The notes under the pieces: model-generated
The model's input: the letters and a program-made list of their open reading frames with translations, nothing else
Told to the model about the DNA's origin: nothing
Database searches by the model: none
Shown here: piece after piece, positions 1 to 12,263 of the stretch
How the letters are laid out: each line of letters opens with the position of its first letter
Position numbering within the stretch: position 1 is the first letter of the stretch
Translations under genes and position numbers: made by a program
From: Adiantum capillus-veneris
Taxonomy: Eukaryota; Streptophyta; Polypodiopsida; Polypodiales; Pteridaceae
Assembly (NCBI GenBank): GCA_014529385.2
Contig: CM043967.1
Coordinates: 5,037,001 to 5,101,000, forward strand
DNA length: 64,000 bases
Direction of reading: 5' to 3'

Positions 1-26
1 AGAGAGAGAGAGAGAGAGAGAGAGAG
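1..26. repeat. (AG)n microsatellite at window edge
   Basis: Uninterrupted AG dinucleotides run from the first base. The tract may begin outside the window. It precedes an LTR-like stretch, as do other (GA)n tracts in this window. Confidence 0.95.
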
Positions 27-354
27 GGCTTTTGCTTTATTTTTAAAAGCTTTTGATTTTCAGCTTTTGGAGCTTTGCTTTTGGCATCCCTTGTAAACTC
101 TTTAAATTAGTAGTTTGGGCTCTCACTTCTTAGAGCATCTGGACACAGAGTCTGAGAGTGAGTCCTTGACTACTCGCTTGTACTTTTGAATTGCAGATTA
201 ATACAAAAGGAAATACCGAGAGGGGCGTCAATCTTTGGGGCCAATATCTCTAGGTACGGAACTCCACCGGGCCAGTGTCAAATCAATTGTGAACTGTGAA
301 CTGTTTTGAAGTGATTATTTGTGGTGTCAACTTGGAGTGTCCAAGTCTATTTAC
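27..354 (+). mobile_element. LTR remnant, plus orientation
   Basis: Non-coding stretch with a T-rich start, a block at 200-242 (AATAC, then GGAAATACC, GAGGGGCGTC and CTTTGGGGCC) and a CA-ending boundary near 354. The block recurs in opposite orientation at about 1298-1338, 1850-1876 and 2085-2123. Further downstream, the GGAGTGTCCAAG stretch near 331-345 matches the end of the minus-strand LTR at 1147 when reverse-complemented. I infer the R/U5 half of an LTR. No PBS follows it, so it is a solo or truncated copy. Confidence 0.45.
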
Positions 355-1082
355 AGGCAGGCTACCACTCTCACCCCAAAAAAGTAGTGGGTTCGATTCG
401 CAGGAAGGTGTCTTCTTTGGTCATCCTCAAATGATTCCAGGCTGTGATGACATCCTCTCCGTGTTCCTTTGTAAGCCATGAGGAAGTGAAGATGCGTTTG
501 AATTTCAACCACTTTGTAGGTGTTTCCCTGCACAACAACACGGTAGACCACCATGTTTGGGCATTCCCTTTTAGATAGGACGACCCTCTTCGCACGTTGG
601 AGGTTTTGAAAAACGGCCTCCCGAAAAGGCGGTGTCGAACTGTTGTATGAATGCAAGGGCTCAGTGGGTGTCCTTGTAGCTTGAAAACCTATCAAACTTG
701 AGTGCTTGCCCACCCTCCTTGAAATCCTTAGTCTTCTTCCCCTTCTTCTCTAGATGCTCATACCGGCTCGAACAATACCGGTGTCTTCTCTTCTTCCCAT
801 ACATTGACTCGTCTGAGTTAGAACTGTCAGAGGACGAGGTGTCCTCGTCCGAATTGTAAGATTGTTTTCGATGCTTCCGAGATTTCTTGTGGGATCTGCT
901 CTTCTTAGGTTTCTTGTTGTTCTGTTCTTGCTCTTTTGAGTCTCCCTTAGCGGGAATGGGCCATGCTCTTCCCCGAAGTCCTCAAAAAGAAGCCGGCTCC
1001 CGGTAGAACCTCCGTTGGTTTCTTCGTTCGAGCAAGTAGGTGGAACAGTTTCCTCCCTGTTGGATTCACTACTTGAATCCAT
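351..1082 (-). pseudogene. Decayed LTR-retrotransposon gag (gypsy-like)
   Basis: Read on the minus strand from an ATG at 1082, this encodes an acidic/serine N-terminus. A basic Lys/Ser/Arg-rich tract with an SSDSSNSDES stretch follows in a shifted frame (about 980-660), and then a capsid-like segment with QQFDTAF, YLKGNAQTWW and FKRIFTSSW. The LKG-A-WW pattern is characteristic of the retrotransposon gag capsid family (Pfam Retrotrans_gag). At least two frame changes and one TGA near 660, where Trp would fit the frame, make it non-functional. The start lies about 50 bp from a tRNA-iMet primer site at 1135-1145, as expected for gag. No protease or polymerase follows before the window edge, so assignment to gypsy rests on the capsid motif alone. 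Confidence 0.6.
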
Positions 1083-1134
1083 GTGTGCTGCTGAAAAAGG
1101 GATCGAATCCTTCCTAGAGGAAGAATCGTCTGAT

Positions 1135-1145
1135 CTCTGATACCA
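1135..1145 (-). other. Primer-binding site, tRNA-iMet
   Basis: The minus strand reads TGGTATCAGAG, complementary to the 3' end of plant initiator tRNA-Met. It is one base from the LTR boundary at 1147 (TG on plus, CA on minus). Confidence 0.75.
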
Positions 1146-1146
1146 C

Positions 1147-1227
1147 TGTTATAGCCTTGGACACTCCAAAGCAAAGATCTATTGCAACACACGTGAGAAA
1201 CTGCACAAAACTGAACTGAAATTGCAC

Positions 1228-1262
<35 letters not shown>

Positions 1263-1600
1263 ACATGGCACAGCGAAGTTCAGAGCCCAGATGCATTGGC
1301 CCCAAAGACTGGCGGCCCTTCAAGTATTTCTTTAGTATTATTTCACAAGGTACGATGTCCGAAAGTTCTCTCTTTGGCAATGCTCCCAAGCTAATTTGCC
1401 AAGACTAGAGGCCCTGGCACACTTATAAAGGCCCCTGGCCAACAGCATACAGGTCTAAAAGCACTGCTCCTCGAAAGCTTCTGCTCCCAAAGCTGGTGCC
1501 CAAAATCTCCAACGCAAATCGCGGACCTCCCGTACAGATGCCACGTCATCAGCACCCCAAATTTCGGGCCAGCCGGATGGAATTGCCTCCTCATCATGGC
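1147..1600 (-). mobile_element. LTR (U5/R and part of U3), minus orientation
   Basis: The plus strand starts with TG right after the PBS. The piece holds (GA)n at 1232-1260, a polyadenylation-like AATA region near 1338 and a minus-strand TATA-like CTTTATAAGTG at about 1418-1428. The order TATA, AATA signal, then (TC)n toward the PBS fits U3-R-U5 of a minus-strand element. The outer boundary was not found, so the right coordinate is approximate. Confidence 0.5.
1232..1260. repeat. (GA)n microsatellite inside LTR
   Basis: Fourteen and a half GA units lie within the minus-strand LTR, so the element's transcript would carry (UC)n. Confidence 0.95.
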
Positions 1601-1739
1601 TACACAATTAGGAGTCTCTGCTTTATTTTAAAAGGTGTAGGCCCCTCAGCCAGGTTCTTGTAAGTTTGTAGGGTTAGTAACCCCCCTTAGAGCCACTTTG
1701 CCAGATTTTGCAAGTTAGGGTCATGCCACGTCATTAGTT

Positions 1740-2510
1740 TGTGACACTAGAAACATGGATGTACACAAGTAAAACCACTGCACGAGAAATTTGCAAGCCA
1801 AACACTTGAGAGGTAAGAGTTTCCCTCGAGGAAGATTTGCTGCCAAATAGGCACCCCTCACGGGTATTCCTTTATTTGCAGTGATTCAAGCAAATGTACA
1901 AGGCCCTCTTCTCGGAGAGACCAATCTCAAAATCAGATAACAACTATAACCGGCCTGTACACAGTAGAGGGCGGTACTAATTCAAGTACCTCTTAGCTTT
2001 ACACAGAGCACTAAGAAGAAAAGAGAGCACAGAGGCGTCCAACGACTAGAATGTCAGTACGCACACGAAGACCGACACCTTGTAGGCCCCAAAGACTGGC
2101 GCCCCTTTCGGTATTTCTTTATTCAATTCAGAACGAACGATCCGGACACATAGATAAGTGTCTCACAAAGCTGTTCAAACGTGGCAAGGGCTGAAATTGC
2201 AGATTTTTTACCCAATTTAGGAACATACGGACGCCAAAACTCCTGTTGGTCAAAAGCACATGTCTAGGACAGATTCCCTCGCAAAGCACCTGAAAACCCT
2301 CAAAATTGTACATGATCATCTGAGTAGCCCAACTAGTGGGGTATTACGATATGTGCAAAGGGGAGAGAGAGATGCGCGAGAGAAAATCATCGCGCTACAT
2401 GAGACAAAGGAGAAGGCAAGCTTTCCATTATAGTTGTAAAATTCCCACCTACTTATAAAGTTGTAAGTGACTTGCCAAGTGGCCCAAATTCCATTTGGCA
2501 CACACAAGCT
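1740..2510 (-). mobile_element. Additional diverged LTR fragments
   Basis: Two more copies of the AATAAAG-GAATACC-GAGGGG block lie at about 1850-1876 and 2085-2123, both on the minus strand like the LTR at 1147. A TGTGACACTAG boundary at 1740 could be the CA end of a second LTR. A TATA-like CTTTATAAGTAG lies on the minus strand near 2450-2461. No coding sequence was seen. I read this as stacked, degraded LTRs of one family. Confidence 0.4.
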
Positions 2511-2520
2511 TCCATACTCA

Positions 2521-2718
2521 TCAGAATTAGGCGCTAACTGGCCCGACCAGTCCCAGACCGCCCGACCGACCTAGATTCCCGTTGTGAGAAACCCGTTCGG
2601 CCGCAACCATTTCACACTCATCAGAATTAGGCGCTAACTGGCCCGACCAGTCCCAGACCGCCCGACCGACCTAGATTCCCGTTGTGAGAAACCCGTTCGG
2701 CCGCAACCATTTCACACT
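2521..2718. repeat. Perfect tandem duplication, 2 x 100 bp
   Basis: The unit starting TCAGAATTAGGCGCTAACTG occurs at 2521 and again at 2621, identical through about 98 bases. No internal ORF is apparent. The lack of divergence implies a recent duplication, conversion, or an assembly artefact. Confidence 0.95.
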
Positions 2719-3229
2719 GGCCATGCAATGTCCACTTGCACCTTTTCAAGGGTTCCGGGGAAAACAAGCAAAAATCAAATAAATAAAAATATGTGGTACA
2801 TATTTAAAGAAGGCAACAAGAAAAATACACCTCCTGGTGACAACAACTCCCAAATAGACATATGAGGTGATCACCTCTACCTGGGCTTCTACTAGTCTAA
2901 ATGTGGCATGGCTCTTGCTTTGCCTGGATATGAGAGATCAACGATGTGGCACAACTCACACACACGACTCAAAGAGTAGTCGACTGTACAAACCCACAAA
3001 TCATGGAAGAAAATTCCCACGTATGCCATTGCAAAATCCAAGAGCTGACTTCGCATGTGTACGGATAAGTGCTGACGTGGCAGCAACCCACATTTTGTTT
3101 TGGTTAAAAAAAAGCCAATATGTCACTGTATGGCAATGATTATTCTTAGCAATCGCTTTTTGCTTTTTGGAACTTGCTTTTCACTAGGACTGAAAAATTC
3201 ATGGCCAGTGCTGCACCCTTCACTATGGC
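2719..3229. other. No gene recognised
   Basis: Mixed-composition DNA with an A/T-rich start. Short ORFs on both strands show no recognisable domain, repeat or coding pattern. Confidence 0.5.
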
Positions 3230-3286
3230 AGAACCAACCAGAGCCAGGCTGACCCTGAGAACCTCATGATATCATCATAGTGGAGT

Positions 3287-4058
3287 TTGCTGCGCTGCCT
3301 ATGCCTAGTGGAGGCATGGTTCCATACCATTTGTCTCATAGACAGTTTCAGAGAGGTGTCCCCCGATCGCCTCTCATGTAGAGCTTTGGAGGCATCCACA
3401 CAGCTTAATGAGGCACGAGACAGAGGATCATGGTATGCACGGGTGACACAGTGGTTCACAAAGCATGGGCTGGATATTGACTGCCTGCCACAATTCCAGT
3501 ACGACAGGGAGCCCACACAGATGCCACACAGTAAGAGGAACGAAGTATTGAGGCAGGACCTTTGGCAGCTCTACACACGACTGCAGAGAGAAATTCATAA
3601 GCATCTCGGAGGATTAATTCACACGGAGACTCAGATGTATGGAGGGATTCCTATCATATGGTGCGGGGGTGGCGATTATGAGAGTATCCTCACACCACCA
3701 CAGAGGGGAGTATAGCAGCTCCAATCCCCAAGACAGAGAGAATATGCAAACTATACCGAGAGGTGGTGGGGACCAAGGAGCACTATGTATGCGGATGCAA
3801 AGCGTACTCCACCATCAGAGCAAGATATTTTACTCTGCTTGGAGAGCCACACTCTCTATGCCAGCTGCTAAAGCTAGGAGAGCAGCACAAACTAAGGCAG
3901 TTTCTATGATCTCCTTACAGGCCCAGACCACACCGAGGGGAGGACTGCACCTACAGAATACAGACTTTTTCCAGAGGCCCGCTCCTACACCCGTGCCTGC
4001 ACCACAGAGAGATGACAGAGATCAGGGCCCCACACTCAGGCATGAACTCACTAGGTAA
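3287..4058 (+). pseudogene. Diverged LINE ORF2 C-terminal fragment
   Basis: Translated plus-strand segments match the C-terminal part of the LINE ORF2 at 10737-11843. The shared order is an ALEAS segment, then a W(Y)..VT.WF..HG..ID.LP.F.Y segment and an RQDL-QL segment. Farther along, in another frame, comes a Cys/His cluster (C, then H-Y-x-C-x-C around 3760-3800) matching that protein's zinc-finger-like region. Frames change several times and the 5' part is absent. The 3' UTR motif seen in the other copies was not found. It is clearly older than the cluster at 6-15 kb. Confidence 0.6.
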
Positions 4059-4445
4059 GCCTCTTGTGATCTTGGAAGGTCAGCTAGACTCCAGACAAAT
4101 TCGCCATTTGTTGTCTTGCATCCTGTTAAGGTACCTGCAAGCTGCCTTTTTGTACATGTGACTAAGCTCCTCTGTCCCATTGCTCCTTAAACCCAAGCTC
4201 AGACTCTCCATAATTACTTGACTGTCTCGGCCATCTCTGGAATCTGAATGCACTCAGTCATCTCTCTCTGCTAATATACGCCAAATGATGACCAGAAACT
4301 TCCTTTCAGTCTCTAAAACAATGGTATTTTCCATTAACTCTAATCACTCCTCTAGTTTCAGCTATTTTTGCTATAACATTGGTCGCTGAGCAAGAAGTTC
4401 TCCTTTCTCCCTCTGAACAGTCTACAATGTGCAAGCTGTCCTGAC
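4059..4445. other. 3' flank of the F-box gene, no gene
   Basis: This lies downstream of the predicted stop of the minus-strand F-box gene. Its 3' UTR and polyadenylation site should fall here, but no single signal stands out. No ORF of interest was seen. Confidence 0.4.
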
Positions 4446-4494
4446 TTAAGAATGACATTGCACATGGGTGTGACTTTCAAGGGAATCAACCAAT
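4446..4494 (-). CDS. F-box gene exon 6 (terminal, tentative)
   Basis: A TTTATTTCAG acceptor in the correct phase adds 16 codons and a TAA at 4446-4448. It has no recognisable motif, so it was chosen by splice-site and phase logic only. Another downstream exon remains possible. Confidence 0.35.
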
Positions 4495-5905
4495 CTGAAA
4501 TAAACGAAAAACAACTTCAGATTCAACAAGAATCACAAGTCCTCATCAACTTTGTAATAATTGTTAAGAATCTCACTTCTACTTTGCTTGATGAGGACCT
4601 TTGTTCTATAATATGTTGTCTCAATGTTCAAATGTTGATTTTCAAACATTATGTGAGTCCGCATTTTTAATGAACTTCAATTTGCAGAATTTAAATGACA
4701 CCAAAGTGCTAAAGCTCCTAAAACAGTGGTCTTCTTGATTTCTCCATTGAGTTCTCCAAAAACTAGTTACCTGCTCTGTAACTCGCACATGAGAGTCCCA
4801 TATTACTTTCGATTTTGTGGATTGCCCAAATGATCTAGTAAAAAATAAAGCTTTGAGAGGATAAAGCATCATTGAAAAGAAGTGAAAGCTCCTCAGATTG
4901 ACTGCAAAACTCTTACGGCACTCGCAATTCAATTGAGAGGGTTTGTAGCTTTGGTAGCCGCCCTAGCTCCATCAAAATCTTACGCAATATCGTCCTAAAA
5001 GTCACATGCTACAAAAGCATGATACACGGCAACCCAGTAAATGCAAAAATGACAAAAGCTGATCAAGCAAAAAGTCCTAAAACGAAGAATCGATAAAATT
5101 GGCAAGCTCACCTGGAGAATAAGTGTCACAGAAACCAACTCCGGGCAATGCCTATGGATACCAGCAAATGCTGTATTCGTCAGTAGACTGCAGCTACAAG
5201 AAGTTTGATGCAGGCTCTCATACTTCATGCTGCTTAAGGACTCGGAGCTTTCCTTAAGTTGCAATGTGCAAGTATGCACAAGTCGAAGTGTTTGTAAATG
5301 TGGGCATCTTTCCAAGAGTACCCTGTCAAGCAATCAATTTGAGACGATACTCATTACAAAACATAGCCGGCTCTTAAAGTAAAAATGTTGCTTACTGCAT
5401 GCATTTGTCATTCATCCTCGAAGACATTATATCTATGTCACCCAAGAACCTGAAGAGAACAAACAGTATCTTAAGGTGCCCAATGCTCAAGATATGACAA
5501 AAACATCCATTATGTACCTGCCCATAACCATTTTTTCTTTCAAAATATGTAAAAGAGGGGGGAATATCGCAGTTTCTCTTATAGGGGAGGGCGTTCGAGG
5601 AGAATTGCATTTATCACTGTGAGGTTTACAATGAAAAATATTCAAAAGCTTGGATGTAGGCGTAGAGGACTGGTCATAATATCTGTCCCTTGGTAGAAGA
5701 CTCTTTGGAGTTTTGAAAGATGCTAAAGGAGAGTATGTTGTGGGATCTATCCATAGCTTAGGTGGGGGAGTCTTTGGCAGCAATGGTGTTGATGACATTT
5801 TAAGACCTGGTGTTAATTCGACAGTGTCGTCCAAAACCCATGATTGGAGATTTGCCGGGTCCTTCAAAACGAGTCTCCAAAACCTGCTTTAAAAGTAGAC
5901 GAGGA

Positions 5906-5994
<89 letters not shown>

Positions 5995-6806
5995 ACTGGG
6001 GAGAGCTAGAGAGAGGCAGTCCCAGAGACACATTACAGATTTCTTTTCACTAGATATGGGACAGCCAGAGGAGCAGCCACCACTGCAGAGCTCGTCCCAC
6101 ACTCATTCGACCACTACTGGCACTCTCATCGACCGAGCATTGGAGCTACAGAGATACAGACGACCGCGACTGAGGAGAGGAGCTACACAGCATCGACGGA
6201 GACTACAACAGAAGATTCGAGCCATACTCTCTCGACATCCAGAGTGCAGATGAGGATGGATCCTCACCATTTCTTCCATCTTTGTTTCTCACACTGTTAC
6301 ATCCAGTTTACCGGGTACCTATTGTATCAGCTGCTACACCCACGTAGTTTTAGATTGTAGTAGTAGTAGTAGTATTTTGTTCCACTTCTAGTTCTTTTGT
6401 ACCCAGACATGGTATTAGATTCACTATTTTGTAACTGATTGGTCTCATAGGTCATTTTGGCCTTTTGAAGACGTTAATATAACATTTCATTTCATTTCAT
6501 TTCTCTCTCTCTCTCTGCCCCTGCCCCTGCCCGCGCGCTGCTGTGCTCGCCTGCAGCCCCGCGCACTGCTGAGCCTCTCTCTGTGCTGCTCCCTGCTCGC
6601 TGCCGCGCTGTGCTGCTGCCTGGCTTGCGCCCTGCCCCCCCGCCTCTGCCCTCGCGCCCGCCGCCCTGCACCCCCGCCTCTGCCCCGCGCGCCCGTCGTC
6701 CTACACCCCCGCCGCCCTGCCCTGCAGCGCGCTGCCCTAGCCCCCCAACCTCTACGCGTAGCATGTCTTCCCCCCCCCCTTTCCCACGCGTAGCATGTCT
6801 TTCCCC

Positions 6807-6840
<34 letters not shown>

Positions 6841-9800
6841 ACACCTCCCCCCCTTTTTTCTTTCACGCGTAGGACGTCCATCCTCTACGCGTAGGACTCT
6901 CTTTCTTTTTTTTTTTGACCCCGCCCTCGCCCCCGCCCCCACCACTTTTTAACTTTCGGGCCCCATAGGTCATTATGGCCTTTTGAGGACTTTAGTATAA
7001 CATTTCATTTCATTTCTACCCCCCCCCCCCCCCCCCCCCCCCCCTCTCTCTCTCTCCTTCACTTTTGTTTTCGAGGCGCGCGCGCGCACACACACAGCTC
7101 AACATATTGAGGGCACCAGGCCACACCGCCTCGCGCTCCGCCACTCGTCGCGATCGCCGCCAGTGTGGGTGCACACGTACATCCAATGCCACGCCCGCTG
7201 CTAGAGTGGGTACACACGCGCATCTAACCCCCTTGCGGACGGCGATCAAACATGAGGAAGACGAACGAAAAAGTCGACCCCCTAGAGGATGCCATTCGTA
7301 GATGCAAAGAGGAAATGACGGAGACCATCACCAAGATGAACCGCAATCTCTGGGGCACAATAAACATTCTCGAAGGACGTGTGCTGATCCAAGAGAGCAA
7401 GATAAGCACGCTGGAAGACCGAGTGACGACCCAAGAGGAAGAGATCACGTCACTCAGGAAAGAACTCGCCGAAGCCGATCAAGAAACACACTGGAAGAGG
7501 GCGAACTGCAACCCTCAGTAATTGAAGAAATCAACACGATCAAGGAACAAGTATGGGCCATCAAAGAGGGAGAAGAACAGCACAAAGAAATGACGACTTC
7601 TTGGGTGGATGTTCTTACCAAAACCCAACAGAAGGCAGACGAAGCCGAGAAATGGATCAAGGTGGCCAAGAAAGGAAAAGACAAGGAGATAACGCCCACG
7701 TCCACACCCAACAACATCATTAACCAGACACTAGAGGAGGAGCAGAGGAGAAGGGTGCGCGCTTTACATGTGAGAATTTGCGGTCTTAAAGACAAAGGCA
7801 ATGTGGACGAAGAAGTAAAAGAACTCACAGCCTTGATGGGGATTCATGAGCCGACACACACAAGGGCATGGAGAGTGGGCAACATAAAGAAAAATGGAGG
7901 CAGTGGAGAAACCTCAAAAGAAAGAGCACTCATCCTCCATTTTCCCTCCATGGAAGCAAAGAAGTCATTCTTGAAGAAAAGACCAACTCTTAAAGGGACT
8001 GGCATCTTTCTTGGGGACGATCTCACCCTCTCGCAGATCGCTCATATGCAGGAAGTAATGCCGGAGATTAGAGCGGCAAGGGGAAAAGGCAAGATCGCTT
8101 TTTACCGAGACGGAAAAGTGGTAATACTTGAGCGACGCTCCACATGACGGTGCGAGACTTATGGGACCACACTCAAAGTAGCTACCTGGAACTGCAATGG
8201 ATCTATGCGTCTTGATGTGGGTTTACTGGAAGAGACATCATCTTCTACTCTGAGACACACCAGGCCCCTGGGCAATCCATGCCTCACATCAGTGGATATA
8301 GGTGGGAGACAGCCTACAGACAGGAGACACGCTCAGAGCACAGAGGGCGGGGCTCGGGAGGAGTGGCAATGTTATTTAGAGAGGATCTGCAGCCACTGAT
8401 ACATATAGCTAGCAGGGACGAGCAGGCTAGGTACATGTGGGTGAGACTGAAAGCAGAGACAGGTAGATACCTCTATCTAGTTATTTGTTACTTTCCCTCG
8501 AGTACATCAGTGTATGCACCACCCAAAGGACAGTCCCCTTTCTCTATTTTGGATGATGACATATGGGAGTTCTCTAGGGACGGTGACATTATCATCCTCG
8601 GGGACTTCAATGCTAGGACTGCCCATCACCAGGCAGTGTTTTATGATACTTCAGAGGAGATGCTAAGAGAGATAGATGCGGCAGAGACGGGCCTTTCCAG
8701 ACTATCACACGATATGGAATATACTGAGTATGGGCGACACCTGATAGACATGGGCACTGCACATGGATTGGCCATCTTGAACGGCCTATAGAGATTTCTT
8801 GCTGCGAGAGGCTTTACATGCTTCCCACACAGACATGGAGCCAGCACGGTGGACTATGTCATGGCACAACCGAATCTCATCTCTAGTATCGAGGATCTCA
8901 CAGTTGGGGCCCAGACCGATCGGGGTGGCGCTGGATCATGCTCTGGTGTCAATGACCATCTCCTTCCATTTCAGTGCAGCACACAGGCCACGAGTGGCAG
9001 TCCCTACTCGCTACACATTCACAAGGGAGACGGACTCTGTATACATGGACGGAATCTACAGACGCCTATGCACTGAGGACCCGGGGCGACCTCTGGAGGA
9101 GCTAACTACTATACTGACACAGACATTACATGAGGCAGCAGCTGAAGCATACCCACACACCCAGCATGAGCAGAGCCGCCCATTTGGGAGCATGCCTCAG
9201 AACAGCTGGTACGATGAGGAGTGCCGCCAGACTAGAGCCAGACTTCAGAGGGAGGTGCTGTTGGGGGACGTCACCCACAGACAGTCACAGATGGACTTCC
9301 GACGCCTGGTGCGACGGAAGAAGAGGGCTTTTTTGGCTAGACTCGAGCAGGATCTATATCAGCTATTCTTGAGTCACGACTCGCGTGAGGCGTGGCAGCT
9401 CTTTCATGAGCAGTCCCCCCCCCCCCCCCTGCTATTTCCTCCACAGAGACCTGGGGTCAGTACGCATCATCTCTGTACACAGTACCTGGACAGCCGCCCC
9501 TCCCCAACCCCCCCGACCCATGCCCACATACATGTGTCTTTTTCACTGCTGAGATGGTGAAGAAAGCCATTGACAGGATGAAGACTGGGAGAGCATATGA
9601 TCATGAGGGCCTAGTAGCTGAGCATTTCATGCATGCCAAAGACCTACTAGCAGAGCTTCTAGCAGTTATGTTTAACCGTGCCATGTGTGAGGGCCTACCG
9701 GACACTTGGAGCCTATCTACAATTGTACCTATCTTCAAATCAGGAGACCCCATGGAGCCTAGGATTTATTGCACTATTATGATTGGGCACACACTGGCAC

Positions 9801-12263
9801 GGTTGTATGCATCCATTCTTGAGCAACAGCTGAGTAGATGGGCAAAGAGGGAAGGAATACGTGCAACTGGGCGGGCAGGATTCAGGAGAGGCTTCTCTAC
9901 TCTTGACCATATCCTAACACTGAGGGCCATCATCGAGGAAGGCAGATCTCATGGGAGACGGATCTATTGTAGCTTTGTGGACTTCCGCAAAGCTTTCGAC
10001 ACAGTACCCAGAGCTAGACTGATGCGCAGATTACAGGAAATGGGAGTACCCACAAAACTCATTTGGGGGATCATGGCATTGTACAGATCAGTACTAGGGC
10101 ATGTACGCACCCCGGAGGGACTTTCTACACCGGTTCACTCCACTATTGGGGTGAAGCATGGCTGCCCGCTCTCTCCCACTCTTTTCGGTATGTATGTGGA
10201 TGAGATTTCTGACTACATTGACAGCGATGGGGATAAAGGTGCTCAGTTGGCAGGGACATGGATTCCACTTTTGTTATATGCTGATGACATAGTGTTGATC
10301 TCCGAATCCCCAGAGGGAATGCAAGGTCAATTGGATGCTCTGCATACGTTTGCCCACGAAAGTGGTTTGTCTGTCAACCTGGGTAAACCAAGGTTATGGT
10401 GTTTAATACCACCTCACAGTAGATCAGGAGGTCAGCACCTACACTCACATACGGCCAGGAGACTGTGGAGTAACAGACGCTTACACTTACTTTGGAGTGG
10501 TTTTTAGCGGACCTACATTCTCACTCAGAAGAGCAGCAGAAACCAGACTTACTAGAGCCCACGCAGCATTGGGTAGATTGGAGAGGATGTGTTCGCAAGT
10601 TCAGTTTCAGGAGCCCCGGACGAAGCTCTGGCTCTTTGACACCTTGGTGGCTTCAGCATTGCTCTAAGGAACCAAGATATGGGGACCTTCACTGGATCAC
10701 CACGGGAGGACGGGTTGCTTAGACGGATGGGGGAACATGGAGAAACCTCTCGTCTCTATGATCTCGCGGCTCATTAGAGCCAAGGCATCAGTACCACGGG
10801 CCATTATCCGAGCAGAGCTAGCGGCCCCCCCACTTGTGGTGGAGGCGCTCACCAGATCAGTCTCCTTCATAAACCGCACATGGGCACTTCCTAGAGACAG
10901 ATATGCTCGCATAGCACTTGAAGCCTCTCGACAGTTAGCCATACAAGGAGATGCAACATGCTGGTATGGGGAGATGACATCATGGTTTCAGGCACATGGG
11001 TTCAGCATAGACCGGCTGCCACCATTCCATTACTCATTGGATGCACCATCTCTCACCCTTACACAGTCAGAGATCACCAAGCTCATACGCCAAGACCTGA
11101 CCCAGCTAGACACCAGAAGGACATGGATACAACCAGCACAGGAATTGGGCACGAAGATGGCTTTTTACAAAGACCACCTTCTCCACCTTACGGAAGATGG
11201 TTTTGTGGCGAGACCCAGATACATGGATACCCACTTGTCTCATGGGATACGATGTGCTATTGGCCAGGTACGCACATCTTCTCACCAGTTGCGGATTGAG
11301 ACGGGGAGATACAGCGGAGTACCAGCAGAGGACAGGACATGCCCCTTGTGTAACATGGAACCTGAGACAGAGCTACACTATACATGTCGCTGCCCCGTCT
11401 ACTACAAGATACGAGGCCGCTTCCATTGCTTGTTCAGAGAAGGTTTTGGACCACTCTCAAGAGTCATGGGATACGAAGATCAGAGATGTCTGGGTTTGTT
11501 CTTGCTCGAGCTGCGCCGACACAGAGATAGCCTGATGAATGGCGAGGCTAGCCAGTCTCAAAGATGGATCACAGACTTCTTCAGAGCAGACATGGGACAG
11601 CCGCAAGAGCCACTCCCACAGCAGAGCTCCCCCTCGTCTCATACCAGAGGCACACTGATTGACCGAGCGATTGAACTGGGGAAATCCAGGCGCCCGCGAC
11701 TGCGAAGAACTACACAGCATCGACGGAGGCTACGACAGAAAATTCGGAGCACGCTGGCTAGGCATGCACGACGCTCGGTCAAACTACTAACCATGGAGGA
11801 AATTGATGAGATTCGCCAACGACCGATGCTAGATCTCTTGTGATTCAGCTATCCCAACAAGCCGCCCATTTTTTGCTTGGTCTTTTGCTTGGTTCACATC
11901 GATCAACTTAGGACCCCATAGTATATATCTTTGTTTTGTACTGTTGTTAGGTTATTTTGTTACTCTGACTTTGTATCAGATCCACCACTTTGTAACTTTC
12001 GGGTCTCATAGGTCATTATGGCCTTTTGAAGACGTTAATATAACATTTCATTTCTCTCTCCATATGTGTATGAGCTGATGTATGTGTAATGAGGACATTG
12101 ATGATGATGAGGATATAGGTTAGGCTTACATACCACTCTAGGTACCCTCATTTATTTTATTTTTATTTTTATGTTCCAACTTCCCTTGACACTCTACTAG
12201 AGTCACACATGGTTGTATTATGTAACCTTTTGGTCTCATAGGTTGTTTTGGCCTTTTGAAGAC

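Larger units (their letters stand above)
7059..12054 (+). mobile_element. LINE copy gamma, near full length
   Basis: It contains a 5' UTR (7059-7251), ORF1 (7252-8147), ORF2 remnants (about 8160-11843), a 3' UTR and a terminal ATTTCATTTC at about 12045-12054, with TCTCTC following. It has no LTRs and no poly(A); the tail is a TTTCA repeat. ORF2 carries an endonuclease, an RT and a C-terminal Cys/His motif, and no RNase H domain was seen. Several frameshifts and a nonsense codon make it inactive. It is the reference copy for the cluster. Confidence 0.8.

Noticed and set aside
380-402. GGTTCGATTCG word resembling a tRNA T-arm / SINE B box
   Set aside because: No acceptor stem, anticodon arm or properly spaced A box; it overlaps the gag remnant on the other strand.
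4903-4917. A 15-nt GT...AG stretch after exon 5 that could be a micro-intron
   Set aside because: Too short for spliceosomal removal; a normal-length intron to 4494 keeps phase.
5810-6253. ORFs of 60-150 codons rich in (SerLeu)n or (ArgGlu)n across CT/GA tracts, here and at 12213-12879, 21155-21804, 24850-25053 and 44813-45198
   Set aside because: They are translations of dinucleotide repeats; only the flanking LINE or exon parts carry information.
6487-6945. Long Gly/Arg- or Pro-rich ORFs on both strands
   Set aside because: Produced by the C-rich low-complexity tract; no conserved domain.
9554-9562. ATGGTGA overlap of an upstream stop with a downstream Met in LINE ORF2, suggesting termination-reinitiation
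   Set aside because: The RT-frame homology ([13 protein letters not shown] to EMVKKAI) continues upstream of the Met in both copies, so the frame change is at the poly-C tract instead.
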